DNA of 18,575 bases. It comes from Actinomycetota bacterium (GTDB lineage: Bacteria > Actinomycetota > Acidimicrobiia > Acidimicrobiales > JAHWKP01). Both the position numbers and the translations under genes were made by a program. Shown here piece by piece: positions 6,282 through 14,356 of the stretch (its first letter is position 1; the number at the start of each line of letters is the position of its first letter). The notes under the pieces were generated by a model. It saw only the letters and a program-made list of their open reading frames with translations, did not search any database and was not told the origin of the DNA. The stretch lies in contig JAHWKP010000011.1 of the NCBI GenBank assembly GCA_019347775.1, positions 1 through 18,575 on the forward strand. Reading direction: 5' to 3'.

Positions 6282-7655
6282 ATGGCGACCCAGCCCCGAA
6301 CGATCCTGCATCTGGACATGGATGCCTTCTTCGCGGCCGTCGAGGTCTTGCGCGACCCGTCGCTGAGGGGAAAGCCGGTCATCGTCGGGGGCGAGGGGGC
6401 CCGCGGTGTGGTTGCCGCCTGCACTTACGAGGCCCGGGCATATGGCATCCACTCGGCCATGCCATCGGTGCGGGCCCGCCGGCTGTGCCCCCACGCCGTA
6501 TTCGTGGGCGGTGACTTCGCCACGTACAGCGATGTGAGCCGCGATCTTCACGCCATCCTTAGCGAGTTCACGCCGCTGGTCGAGGGGATCTCGCTGGATG
6601 AGGCCTTCATGGATGTCACTGGAGCCAATCGACTGTTCGGCACCGGCGAGACCATTGCCCACGAGCTACGCCGGCGGGTTCAGGAAGAGCTGAGTTTGAC
6701 GTGCTCGGTTGGAGTCGCCCCCGTGAAGATGATCGCCAAGCTGGCCTCCGAGGCGGCCAAGCCCCGCGCCGAACTCTCCCGGGGCCGGCCGGTCGTTCGC
6801 CCCGGCAAAGGCGTCTTCGTGGTGGAGCCCGGCACCGAGCTGGAGTTCCTGTGGCCCCTGCCACTGCGGGCATTGTGGGGCGTGGGGCCCGCCACAGAGA
6901 AGCGGCTCAGCGAACTCGGCGCGGCCACAGTCGGAGACCTCGCCGCGCTGCCGGTGGAAGTGGTGACCGCCCGCGTCGGCGAGGCGGCCGGGCGCCATCT
7001 GCACGAACTCTCGTGGGCCAGAGATCCCCGCCCGGTCGTGTCCGAGCGGGAAGCGAAGTCGATCGGCCACGAGCAGACGTACTCGTCGGACCTCGTGGAC
7101 GACGGGCGACTGAGCCTGGAGGTGGTCCGGCTATCGGACGGGGTTGCGGCCCGGCTGGCCGAAGTAGGTCTCGCGGGCCGGACGGTGACGCTCAAGGTCC
7201 GCTTTGCCGATTTCCGGACCATCACCCGCTCCGCCACGGAGCCCCTGCCGCTGTCGGGTGGCCCGCAAATTGCCAGGGTTGCAAAGAAGCTGCTGGCGTC
7301 GGTTGATCCGGGCGCCGGAATCCGCCTGCTGGGAGTAAGCATGAGCAACCTCATCGAGGGATCTCAGCTGTCGTTCGACGATGCCTCCTCGGAGGGAATC
7401 GTGACGCCGGCGGTGGACGAGGTGCGGCGCCGTTTCGGGCCGGGGGCCATAGGCCCGGCCGCACTGGTGGACTCCGGACGGGTCGGCATCCTCAGACGCG
7501 GGGACCAGCAATGGGGACCGACGAAGTCGCCACCGGACCGGGCGGACACCAAACCCGATGTTCCCGAGGTAGCTCCGAATGGGGAAGACGATATGGTGGA
7601 ACCAGAAAGTCGCGTGGAAGACCAAGTCAATCCAGACCGAGGGCGGAGGAGTTAG
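6282..7655 (+). CDS. dinB: DNA polymerase IV (translesion, Y family)
   Basis: Error-prone polymerase that copies past lesions. The 457-residue product starts MATQPRTILHLDMDAFFAAVE, with catalytic Asp12 in the palm and Asp106-Glu107 in GISLDEAF. The fingers (CTYEARAYGIHSAMP), the helix-hairpin-helix thumb (LWGVGPATEKRLSELG, 198-213) and the little-finger domain follow. QLSFD (362-366) is a sliding-clamp-binding motif. After it, an unusually long polar tail of about 90 residues ends at 457; most Pol IV proteins stop near the clamp motif. ATG 6282 is chosen; MVET at 6270 is possible. Upstream in-frame codons to 6072 lie in the opposing small gene. A TACCTT at 6245-6250 could be its -10. No LexA box is visible upstream, so SOS control is not supported. 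Confidence 0.95.
   Translation: MATQPRTILHLDMDAFFAAVEVLRDPSLRGKPVIVGGEGARGVVAACTYEARAYGIHSAMPSVRARRLCPHAVFVGGDFATYSDVSRDLHAILSEFTPLVEGISLDEAFMDVTGANRLFGTGETIAHELRRRVQEELSLTCSVGVAPVKMIAKLASEAAKPRAELSRGRPVVRPGKGVFVVEPGTELEFLWPLPLRALWGVGPATEKRLSELGAATVGDLAALPVEVVTARVGEAAGRHLHELSWARDPRPVVSEREAKSIGHEQTYSSDLVDDGRLSLEVVRLSDGVAARLAEVGLAGRTVTLKVRFADFRTITRSATEPLPLSGGPQIARVAKKLLASVDPGAGIRLLGVSMSNLIEGSQLSFDDASSEGIVTPAVDEVRRRFGPGAIGPAALVDSGRVGILRRGDQQWGPTKSPPDRADTKPDVPEVAPNGEDDMVEPESRVEDQVNPDRGRRS
7645..7650 (+). promoter_or_regulatory. Ribosome binding site of the DUF3040 gene
   Basis: GGAGGA lies 7 nt before the GTG at 7658 and inside the last codons of dinB. It decides the GTG start over longer upstream readings of the same frame. 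Confidence 0.75.
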
Positions 7656-7657
7656 CG

Positions 7658-8026
7658 GTGCCGCTTTCCGAAGAAGAGCAGCGGGTACTCCGCGAGATCG
7701 AGCGCAGCTTCTACGAGAACGACCCTGAGTTCGCGCGACAGGTCTCGTCCAAGACCCTTTACCGGCACGCCGGTCGAAACCTCCGTTGGGCAGCGCTCGG
7801 GTTCATCGCCGGCCTCGTCGTACTCGTGGCCTCTTTCGCCTCCTACCTGATTCTCGGAATCCTGGGCTTCCTCGGCATGCTGTTCTCGGCGCTCATCTTC
7901 GAGCGCAACCTGCGGGCGATGGGCAAGGCCGGGCTCCAGTCGATCTCCGAGAACGTGCGCTCCAGGGGCGGCATGGGCGGCCTCGACGACGCCAAGCGCC
8001 GCTTCCGCCAGCGTTTCCAGCGCTAG
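7658..8026 (+). CDS. DUF3040 small membrane protein
   Basis: The 122-residue product begins MPLSEEEQRVLREIERSF, the DUF3040 signature, and continues with a hydrophilic segment to about residue 48. Two adjacent helices follow (AALGFIAGLVVLVASFASYL and GILGFLGMLFSALIF). A basic tail rich in Arg (KRRFRQRFQR) would face the cytoplasm. Function is unknown; the family is typical of actinobacteria. The GTG at 7658 starts 2 bp after the dinB stop with a strong ribosome binding site in the dinB end, so it is co-translated with dinB. In-frame upstream codons lack the family N-terminus. Confidence 0.9.
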   Translation: MPLSEEEQRVLREIERSFYENDPEFARQVSSKTLYRHAGRNLRWAALGFIAGLVVLVASFASYLILGILGFLGMLFSALIFERNLRAMGKAGLQSISENVRSRGGMGGLDDAKRRFRQRFQR

Positions 8027-8043
8027 CTACCCCAAGCCTCCGC

Positions 8044-8049
8044 TACGTT
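8044..8049 (+). promoter_or_regulatory. Possible -10 hexamer (TACGTT) for leaderless split-barrel mRNA
   Basis: TACGTT ends 7 nt before the ATG at 8057, within the 30 bp after the DUF3040 stop. No ribosome binding site is seen. If real, it separates the split-barrel/UbiA pair from the dinB operon. Confidence 0.5.
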
Positions 8050-8056
8050 TCGGCCT

Positions 8057-8542
8057 ATGGCTGGAGTGCTGCCCCCTGAGGTGGAGGAACTGTTCGACGC
8101 AGCCTTGGTTGGCGAACTCACCGTGGTGGGTCGGAAGGGCCGGCCGATCACGTACCCGCTGATTCCGCTCTACGACGGCCAATACGTCTATCTGACCTCG
8201 GCGGTCCTGTTCTCCAAGAAGCTGGGTCACATCAAGGCCAACCCGAAGGTGTCGATCTCCTTGAGCGATCCCGTGGCCGTCCCGGCCGCGAATTTCGCCC
8301 GAGTCACCCTGCAGGGCGACGCGGAAGTGATCGAGGACGACACCCATGAGGGTTGGGAGGAGCTGCTTCCCCTGTGGAGGGCGAAGGAGCCGGTGATCGA
8401 CTCGTTCGTCAAGAAGCGCTTCGCCATACCGCTGTTCTTCGAGCGCTCCATCATCCGCATCACTCCGAAGCGGGTGCTCTATTGGCGGGGGGGCGACACC
8501 GAAGTCGACCCGCAGGTATTCGAACTCGAAGGCGTGAGCTGA
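8057..8542 (+). CDS. Pyridoxamine 5'-phosphate oxidase-like flavin/deazaflavin split-barrel protein
   Basis: The 161-residue product has the split beta-barrel pattern: EVEELFDAALVGELTVVGRKGRPITYPLIPLYDGQYVYLTS at the start, FSKKLGHIKANPKVSISLSD (about 52-71) as the conserved 'K..nl..nP.V.l.' segment, and ARVTLQGDAEVIEDD as the next strand. The C-terminus is RSIIRITPKRVLYWRGGD. Members bind FMN, F420 or heme, and their reactions cannot be told apart here. The stop overlaps the next gene's ATG by one base (TGATG), so it is translationally coupled to a prenyltransferase that carries a related domain. The ATG at 8057 is first in frame and has no ribosome binding site. Confidence 0.85.
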   Translation: MAGVLPPEVEELFDAALVGELTVVGRKGRPITYPLIPLYDGQYVYLTSAVLFSKKLGHIKANPKVSISLSDPVAVPAANFARVTLQGDAEVIEDDTHEGWEELLPLWRAKEPVIDSFVKKRFAIPLFFERSIIRITPKRVLYWRGGDTEVDPQVFELEGVS

Positions 8543-9864
8543 TGACGACCCTGACCACGCGCGAAGCCGTAACCCGAGCCCGCGGATACAGACAAGCAGT
8601 GCTCTCCTGGGTCGGGGCCGACGGGTATCCGATGAGCGTCAGCGGATCCTTCCGAACCGACGCAACCGCGGGCACGGTGGTGGTAGGCCCGCTACCGACG
8701 AGTTCGCGCCCGCCCGCCGGCCAAGAAGTCTGTGTGACCTTCAGCCACATCCGTCCTCAGCGTGGGGTGGGCTACGACGAACGCCGCTACATCAACCTGT
8801 GGGGTCCGGCGACGCACGACGGAGGATCGGTCCGCGTGGTCGCCGATCGCGCCAGCGGCTGGGACGAGGCCGAAGTCCCGTTCTTCGAATACGCGGAGCG
8901 CAACGTCCCGCGAGCCCGGTCCTACATGGAGAATCTGGGCGCGCAGTTGCGCCTGTCGCCGTTTTGGAAGTTCTTCCTGGCGACCCGTCTTCCTTTCCTG
9001 ACCGCGACCATCATTCCGGTCTCACTCGGGGGAGCGGTGGCCGCCAGCCATGGCAGCTTCCATTGGGGCTGGTTCCTCCTCACGCTGCTGGGGGCCGCCT
9101 CGGTCCACTTGGGCCTCAACATGGCCAACGACCTGTTCGACGACATCAACGGCGCCGACGCCGCCAACGTCACCCCGACGCCGTTCAGCGGCGGCTCGCG
9201 TGTTCTCCAATACGGGCTCGTATCTCGACGCGGAATGCTCGGCGCCTGCGTGGGCTTCTACCTCTTCGCCGCGGCGATCGGGCTGTTGCTGGCGGCCACT
9301 CGCACTTGGTCGATTCTCTGGGTCGGCGTGGTAGGCGTCGTGCTGTCGCTGGTATACAGCGCGCCGCCCTTCCGCTTGGTGCATCGTGGGCTGGGCGAAC
9401 CGGTCACGGCTCTTGGCTTCGGGCCGGTGATGGCGGTGGGCGCTTATCTCGCCGTGGCGCAGGAGTGGAACTGGGAGCCGGTCCTGGCCTCTATCCCGGT
9501 GGCGATCTTCGTGGCCCTGATCCTGTACGTGAACCAGGTCCCCGACCGCATCGGTGACGCAGTCGTCGGAAAGCGCACTCTGATCGTCCGCTGGCCCAAG
9601 GCACGGGTCATCGCGGTGTACACCGGCCTGGCGGCGATCGCCTTCGTCGTCATCGGCGTGAACGCGCTGACCAGCGTCAGCCCCATATGGACGCTGGCTG
9701 CGCTAGTGACTGTTCCGCTCGCCCTACGCGTGCGCCGTGGCCTCGTCAAGCACTACGACCAGCCCTACGCGCTGATGCCGGCGATGCAGGACAACATCGT
9801 GCTCCACCTGACTAGCGGGCTGCTGCTGATCATCGGCTACGTGGTGCACAACCTGCTGGCCTGA
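8542..9864 (+). CDS. UbiA-family prenyltransferase with N-terminal flavin split-barrel domain
   Basis: The C-terminal 300 residues are a UbiA membrane prenyltransferase, closest in pattern to MenA. Motif I is NDLFDDINGAD (196-206), motif II is PDRIGD followed by GKRTL (334-347), and there are about nine hydrophobic helices from 148 to 437. Such enzymes attach a polyprenyl chain to an aromatic or similar acceptor in the membrane. Residues 1-135 form a soluble split-barrel-like domain (YRQAVLSWVGADGYPMSVSG, VCVTFSHIRP, RYINLWGPA, VRVVADRASGW) similar in kind to the protein encoded just upstream. MenA alone is about 300 residues; this protein is 440. The ATG at 8542 overlaps the preceding stop. 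Acceptor and prenyl donor are unknown, and no other quinone-pathway genes are nearby. It ends 13 bp from the convergent TgpA gene. Confidence 0.9.
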   Translation: MTTLTTREAVTRARGYRQAVLSWVGADGYPMSVSGSFRTDATAGTVVVGPLPTSSRPPAGQEVCVTFSHIRPQRGVGYDERRYINLWGPATHDGGSVRVVADRASGWDEAEVPFFEYAERNVPRARSYMENLGAQLRLSPFWKFFLATRLPFLTATIIPVSLGGAVAASHGSFHWGWFLLTLLGAASVHLGLNMANDLFDDINGADAANVTPTPFSGGSRVLQYGLVSRRGMLGACVGFYLFAAAIGLLLAATRTWSILWVGVVGVVLSLVYSAPPFRLVHRGLGEPVTALGFGPVMAVGAYLAVAQEWNWEPVLASIPVAIFVALILYVNQVPDRIGDAVVGKRTLIVRWPKARVIAVYTGLAAIAFVVIGVNALTSVSPIWTLAALVTVPLALRVRRGLVKHYDQPYALMPAMQDNIVLHLTSGLLLIIGYVVHNLLA

Positions 9865-9877
9865 CAGCTCACCCAAG

Positions 9878-12175
9878 TCACGGCCGGGGATCGAGGATCC
9901 TCTTGAGCTTGGTTCCGCGGGGGGCGTTGCTCCATACCGACCGCTCCACCGTTTCGGCCGCGCTTACCGCTGACGGCACGGTGTCGGCCGGCAGAACTTC
10001 GGCATAGCTCGCGCTGGTCGCATCGGTGGCCAGTCGTTCCAGAGCTCGGCGGGCATCCGGCGGGACCGATCCTCCGGCTCGTCGGGCGTGCTCAACCAGC
10101 GTCTCTGATGGCCTCCGTCGGGCGCGCGCCAGACGAAGCGACTCGTCGGCTTCAGCCCACGCAACCAGAACCCGCTCGGCCGCGGTGCGGGCGGCCGCCC
10201 GCCGCCGGCGTCGTCGGGCCCTACGGACGAGTGGGACCGTCACCGCCCACAGACCTACCAGGACGGCAACCGCGAGCGCCGTGATGAGGAGAAAAGAAAG
10301 AGTCCGAACGAGCCCGTCCGTAGCGCCGGGGGTTTCTTCAGGAGCGACGGTGGTAGTAGTCGCGGCTTGAGGCGGAGGGGTGGTGCCGCCGGTTTCGGAG
10401 GGAACCACCGATGTCGCGGGGGTCTCACCCTCGGCTCCGCCACTCTCTTGAGCTTCGGGGACTCCGGTGTAGGACTCGGCTCCTGGCGCGCCGCGTCCCG
10501 GCGTTGGCTCGAACAGCACCCAACCGGCGCCCTCGATGTACACCTCGGGCCACGCGTGGGCGTGGATCCCCTTCACCCGGAAGACGCCGGCCTCCTGGTC
10601 GAAATCGCCGGGGGTGAAGCCGACCGCGACGCGGCTGGGCAGGCCAACCATCCTGGCCAGCACCGCGTACGAGCCGGCGAACTGCTCGCAGTAGCCGCGC
10701 CTGGTCTCCAGCAAGAAGTTCTCGAGTGCCTGGCCGCCGTGACCCTGGTCGACATCGATGTCATAGGTGAACTCATCTCGAAGGAAGTTCTGCAACGCCA
10801 GTGCCTTCTCGAAGGGGGTTTGGGCGTCGGCGGCGCCGACGATCCGGCCGGCGAGCTCGTGCACCCGCTGCGAGATCTCGGGCGGCAGCTCAAGATGGCT
10901 CTGCATGGAAGAACGGCTTAGCGCCGTGGGCGAATTCAGCTCTGTCCGGGTGAACGCGGGCCGGCGCGAACGGACGGTGTAGTTGAGCCCGTCGGATGTC
11001 GGAAACTTGCTGATGATGCTTCCGGATTCGGCGTTGTAGCTAACGCCCTCGACGCCTTCGATCTCGACCGCCTGGTAAGCAGCGGGCAGCCAGATGCTGG
11101 CGAGCTCGTTGATCGAGTATTCCTGCAAGATGTCCTCGGCGGACCTCGGCTGCGGACCGAACTGCTCCAGCTCTCGTCCCGACTGCCGGTAGCTGTCATT
11201 GGAAGACCAGATCTGGCCGTTGAACGTGTCCAAGGCGGTCAATCTCCAGTACGCCTTCTGGTTGGTCCTCACCGCGAACGCTTCGCTCTGGGATCGCTCG
11301 GTGAGTCGGCCTCGGATGTCGACTAGCGGGCTGATGGTCGTGCGCTTCCCCGGGCCGGTGTCGCTCTCGTCGTGCACTCCGATCAGCGGAGGATCGTTTG
11401 CCCCAGGCAGCCTGGGGCCGATGAGGATCGCCGCGCCCACTGCCAGGACGGTCAACATCGCCGCGCCAGACAGGAGGGGCGTGATCGACGAGGAAGCCGG
11501 GGTGCCGCCCGACGCCGTGGCCCGAGACCCGAGCCAGGGCGTCGACGTCACCCGCACGCGCGCCCAGTGGAGGCAGATCACGCCCAAGATGGCGACGATC
11601 TGGCTGGCGATGGCCCACCACTGCCAGCGATCCGAACCCAGTAACGAGGTGAAGACGAACAAGCCGAAGGCCGGAACGACCGACTCCCAGCTCGAGCGGA
11701 CGCGGAACGCGGCCCAGTCCGCCATCAGGGCGACCAGGCCAACGCCGAGCAAGGCGCCCAGCAGGAATCCGGTCTCGGGCTCCACCGGCGCAACCACTTG
11801 TCCGAACTTCTCGTTGGCCTCCGATAGCGCCTGAGTGGCCGCGTCGAGCGTGCCTTTCCACGGAATACCGGCCACCGTGGTGCCGGGCAGCACCGTCCAT
11901 GCGGCCACGAGGATGAGGGCCGCGGCACTGATCGGCAAGGTCAGCAGGCCCCCGATGCCCAGGCGCCTGCAGGCCCACGCCGTTCCGTGCACTAGCAGGG
12001 CGGCGGCTACAACAGGAACGAGAAAGGACGAGTTCGAGAACAACCGGCCCATGCCCACCGCCGTTACCAGGGTGAGAATGGTCAGCGCCGCCGTGGTGAC
12101 GTCGTCCTGTGCGGCCTGAGGGACAACCCGGCGGGACGGCCCACTCACTGGGATGCCCCGCTCACCGGGACGCAC
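9878..12175 (-). CDS. TgpA-like membrane transglutaminase (DUF3488-transglutaminase-DUF4129)
   Basis: The 765-residue product has an N-terminal block of about six helices (27-255), then an extracytoplasmic region. Its transglutaminase-like core has RRGYCEQFAGSYAVLARMVG (Cys496), GIHAHAWPEVYIEGAGW (His540) and FEPTPGRG. The third triad position is Glu556 where many relatives have Asp. A Thr/Pro/Gly-rich linker (565-620), a last helix (625-650), a very basic stop-transfer (RRARRRRRRAAAR) and a cytoplasmic tail of DUF4129 type complete it. Relatives are cysteine peptidases or transglutaminases acting outside the membrane. The start is GTG 12175, overlapping the DUF58 stop by 14 bp; GTG 12148 is an alternative. 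It is last in the DUF885-MoxR-DUF58-TgpA operon, the classic trio order. Confidence 0.92.
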   Translation of the reverse strand: MRPGERGIPVSGPSRRVVPQAAQDDVTTAALTILTLVTAVGMGRLFSNSSFLVPVVAAALLVHGTAWACRRLGIGGLLTLPISAAALILVAAWTVLPGTTVAGIPWKGTLDAATQALSEANEKFGQVVAPVEPETGFLLGALLGVGLVALMADWAAFRVRSSWESVVPAFGLFVFTSLLGSDRWQWWAIASQIVAILGVICLHWARVRVTSTPWLGSRATASGGTPASSSITPLLSGAAMLTVLAVGAAILIGPRLPGANDPPLIGVHDESDTGPGKRTTISPLVDIRGRLTERSQSEAFAVRTNQKAYWRLTALDTFNGQIWSSNDSYRQSGRELEQFGPQPRSAEDILQEYSINELASIWLPAAYQAVEIEGVEGVSYNAESGSIISKFPTSDGLNYTVRSRRPAFTRTELNSPTALSRSSMQSHLELPPEISQRVHELAGRIVGAADAQTPFEKALALQNFLRDEFTYDIDVDQGHGGQALENFLLETRRGYCEQFAGSYAVLARMVGLPSRVAVGFTPGDFDQEAGVFRVKGIHAHAWPEVYIEGAGWVLFEPTPGRGAPGAESYTGVPEAQESGGAEGETPATSVVPSETGGTTPPPQAATTTTVAPEETPGATDGLVRTLSFLLITALAVAVLVGLWAVTVPLVRRARRRRRRAAARTAAERVLVAWAEADESLRLARARRRPSETLVEHARRAGGSVPPDARRALERLATDATSASYAEVLPADTVPSAVSAAETVERSVWSNAPRGTKLKRILDPRP

Positions 12176-13376
12176 CTCGACGAGTCGCCATAGCGCGGTT
12201 CCACGCTTCGGGGAATGGCGTCTCGGCCGTCACCCTTACAAGCTTGGCTCCGGAAGTCCCCTTTTCGGGCGCGGCCTTCCGCCGGCCGGGTTCATTGGTG
12301 GCGGCCCACTTGTCGTAGGAGCCCCGCTCGAACAGCACGATCGACACATGGCCGAAGCGCCCGCCGAGTCGGCCGGGCGCGGCGAGGTCATTCGGTCCGG
12401 CCCGGTCCGTGGTCACGAGCGCCAACGCACCGGCGGTAGCTCCCCGTCGCAGTCCGGCGAGGACCGTGCCCATCTTCCCGTCGTCGGCACCTACCACCGC
12501 GAGGCGCTCGAGGATCACCTCGGTGTGGCCCCGGCCCGATCCGAATCCTGTGTCATAGCCGGACGTCGTGACGAGCCGCAGTAGGGCCCGGTGGTGCCAG
12601 GACGCCGTGATGATGCTGGCTGCGGCCGACACGGCCATTTCCAACGACTCGGCCGTGTGGACCGAACGCCGGAGGTCCAACACCACGGTGGCCCGGCCCT
12701 GCCACGGCATCTCGTCCTGGCGAATCATCAGTTCACCGAGCTTGGCGGTGGATTTCCAGTGAACCCGGCGGAGGTCGTCGCCGATCTCGTACTCGCGGAG
12801 CGCATAGAGCTCGTCGCCCGACGGCCCGAGCGTCGTGGGGTGGTCCGTGCCCGAGAGCGGATCCTGACCCATCGTGTAAGGCAACGGCGATATGGCATCG
12901 ACGCGGGGATAAACAGTGAGCTCCGTGACGGGCGCGACCTCCCGGCGTGACACCGAGAGGCCGAAGGGATCCGTGCGCTCCAACGTGAGCGGACCCAGCG
13001 AGTAGATGCCGCGCTTCTCCGCTGGAAGTAGGTAGGCGCCGTGCTGCCGGTCGGCGGCGGCCATCGGGGGGAGCAGAAAGCGCGCTTCGCGTTCTCCGAA
13101 GGGATCGATAGCCGTGAGCGAAGGGCTTCGGCGCGAATCGAGGTTGCGCATGGTCAGCTCGACGCGGCTCGACGTGCCGGCGTGCACGCGAGGCGGACGC
13201 AACTCCCGGGACGCGGTCACGTTCAGCGAGGGCCAACGGACAGTGACGACCGCGGCAAGCACGAGGGCGGCGGCCGCGGCGGCGAGGGCGTAGAGCTCGA
13301 TCAGGCCCAGGACCCGGCCCGTCCCTCCAAGCAGGAGGCTTCCGAGCAGCAGAAGCCAGCCTCGCCTGGAGGGCAA
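12162..13376 (-). CDS. DUF58 protein (MoxR-associated)
   Basis: The 404-residue product starts with two hydrophobic segments (7-30 region and 30-46), then a beta-rich domain. The DUF58 signature is GDELYALREYEIGDD plus LRRVHWKSTAKLGELMIRQ (187-220), followed by a von Willebrand A-like region beginning ATVVLDLRRSVH (229-240). Its exact role is unknown; it is the usual partner of MoxR ATPases and TgpA-type transglutaminases. I chose a TTG start at 13376, 5 bp after the MoxR stop, because it is the only start-like codon in frame between that stop and the first helix. The open frame continues upstream inside moxR but is only a shadow there. Confidence 0.88.
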   Translation of the reverse strand: MPSRRGWLLLLGSLLLGGTGRVLGLIELYALAAAAAALVLAAVVTVRWPSLNVTASRELRPPRVHAGTSSRVELTMRNLDSRRSPSLTAIDPFGEREARFLLPPMAAADRQHGAYLLPAEKRGIYSLGPLTLERTDPFGLSVSRREVAPVTELTVYPRVDAISPLPYTMGQDPLSGTDHPTTLGPSGDELYALREYEIGDDLRRVHWKSTAKLGELMIRQDEMPWQGRATVVLDLRRSVHTAESLEMAVSAAASIITASWHHRALLRLVTTSGYDTGFGSGRGHTEVILERLAVVGADDGKMGTVLAGLRRGATAGALALVTTDRAGPNDLAAPGRLGGRFGHVSIVLFERGSYDKWAATNEPGRRKAAPEKGTSGAKLVRVTAETPFPEAWNRAMATRRGASR

Positions 13377-13381
13377 GACGC

Positions 13382-14356
13382 CTACCGCCTGCCGGTGGGA
13401 ACCGGGACTGAATCCAGCACCTCGTCGAGCACATCTTCGACGCTGGTGCCGCCGAGTCCGGCCTCGGGCGTCAACACGAGGCGGTGCTCGATCACGTGGG
13501 CGGCGAGGTCCTTCAGGTTGTCGGGCACGACGTAGTCCCGGCCTTCGGACGCAGCCAGAGCGCGGGCGGCGCGCTGGAGCGCGAGGCATGCCCGCGGGGA
13601 CATGCCCAGCGCCAAGCTCGGGTGCTGGCGGGTGGCTTCCGCGAGGTCCACGACGTAAGCCTTGAGACTCGGCGCCACGTGAATGCCGCGGGCGAGTTGG
13701 ACCATGTTCTCGACGTCGGCGGGCTTGATCACCGCGCTGATCTCGTCGAGCGCGGCGGCGCCTCCCTGGCTGTCGAGCATCTCGATTTCAGAGGCGCGGT
13801 CCGGATACCCCATCCGGACCCGCATCAAGAAGCGGTCCATCTGGCTCTCGGGAAGTGGATAGGTGCCTTCGTGCTCGACGGGGTTCTGGGTGGCGAGGAC
13901 CATGAACGGGTTCGGCAGCGGGTAGGTGGTCGCATCAACGGTCACCTGCCGCTCCTCCATCGCTTCGAGGAGCGCCGATTGCGTCTTGGGCGAGGCGCGG
14001 TTGATCTCGTCGCCGACGACGATATTGGCGAAGACCCCGCCGGGGCGGAACTCGAAGCTGCCCTTGCTTCGGGCGTACACCGTCACGCCGGTCACGTCCG
14101 AGGGAAGTAAGTCAGGTGTGAACTGGATGCGGTTCCACTCACAGTCCAGGCTGCGGGCCATGGCCTTTGCCAGGGTCGTCTTTCCTACTCCGGGTACGTC
14201 TTCGATGAGCAGATGGCCTTCGGCGACCATGCACACCATGGCGAGGCGGATGGCGTCGTCCTTGCCCTGGATGACGTAGGAGACGTTGTCCACCACGGCT
14301 TCGAAGGTCTCTGCGAACCGGCCAACTGTCCGCGCCGCGCTCCGGGCTCTTGCCAT
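13382..14356 (-). CDS. MoxR-family AAA+ ATPase
   Basis: A chaperone-like ATPase thought to help mature or activate partner complexes, often with von Willebrand A-domain proteins such as DUF58. The 324-residue product has Walker A VPGVGKTTLAKA (54-65), Walker B IVVGDEINRASPKTQSALLE (112-131), sensor 1 ATQNPVEHEGTYPLPESQMD (155-174) and the lid helix region with MSPRACLALQRAARALA. Length is standard. The ATG at 14356 overlaps the upstream DUF885 stop by one base (TGATG), so translation is coupled. The long open frame reaching upstream to 14575 copies the end of the DUF885 gene. Confidence 0.95.
   Translation of the reverse strand: MARARSAARTVGRFAETFEAVVDNVSYVIQGKDDAIRLAMVCMVAEGHLLIEDVPGVGKTTLAKAMARSLDCEWNRIQFTPDLLPSDVTGVTVYARSKGSFEFRPGGVFANIVVGDEINRASPKTQSALLEAMEERQVTVDATTYPLPNPFMVLATQNPVEHEGTYPLPESQMDRFLMRVRMGYPDRASEIEMLDSQGGAAALDEISAVIKPADVENMVQLARGIHVAPSLKAYVVDLAEATRQHPSLALGMSPRACLALQRAARALAASEGRDYVVPDNLKDLAAHVIEHRLVLTPEAGLGGTSVEDVLDEVLDSVPVPTGRR

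Noticed and set aside
6150..6282. LexA box upstream of dinB
   Set aside because: Only a half-site (GAAC near 6299) was seen with no paired GTTC at 4-bp spacing, so SOS control of dinB is not supported.
9865..9877. Rho-independent terminator between the convergent UbiA and TgpA genes
   Set aside because: The 13-bp gap holds no hairpin and no T-run; GAGGATCCTC nearby at about 9894-9903 is a short palindrome inside the TgpA coding end.
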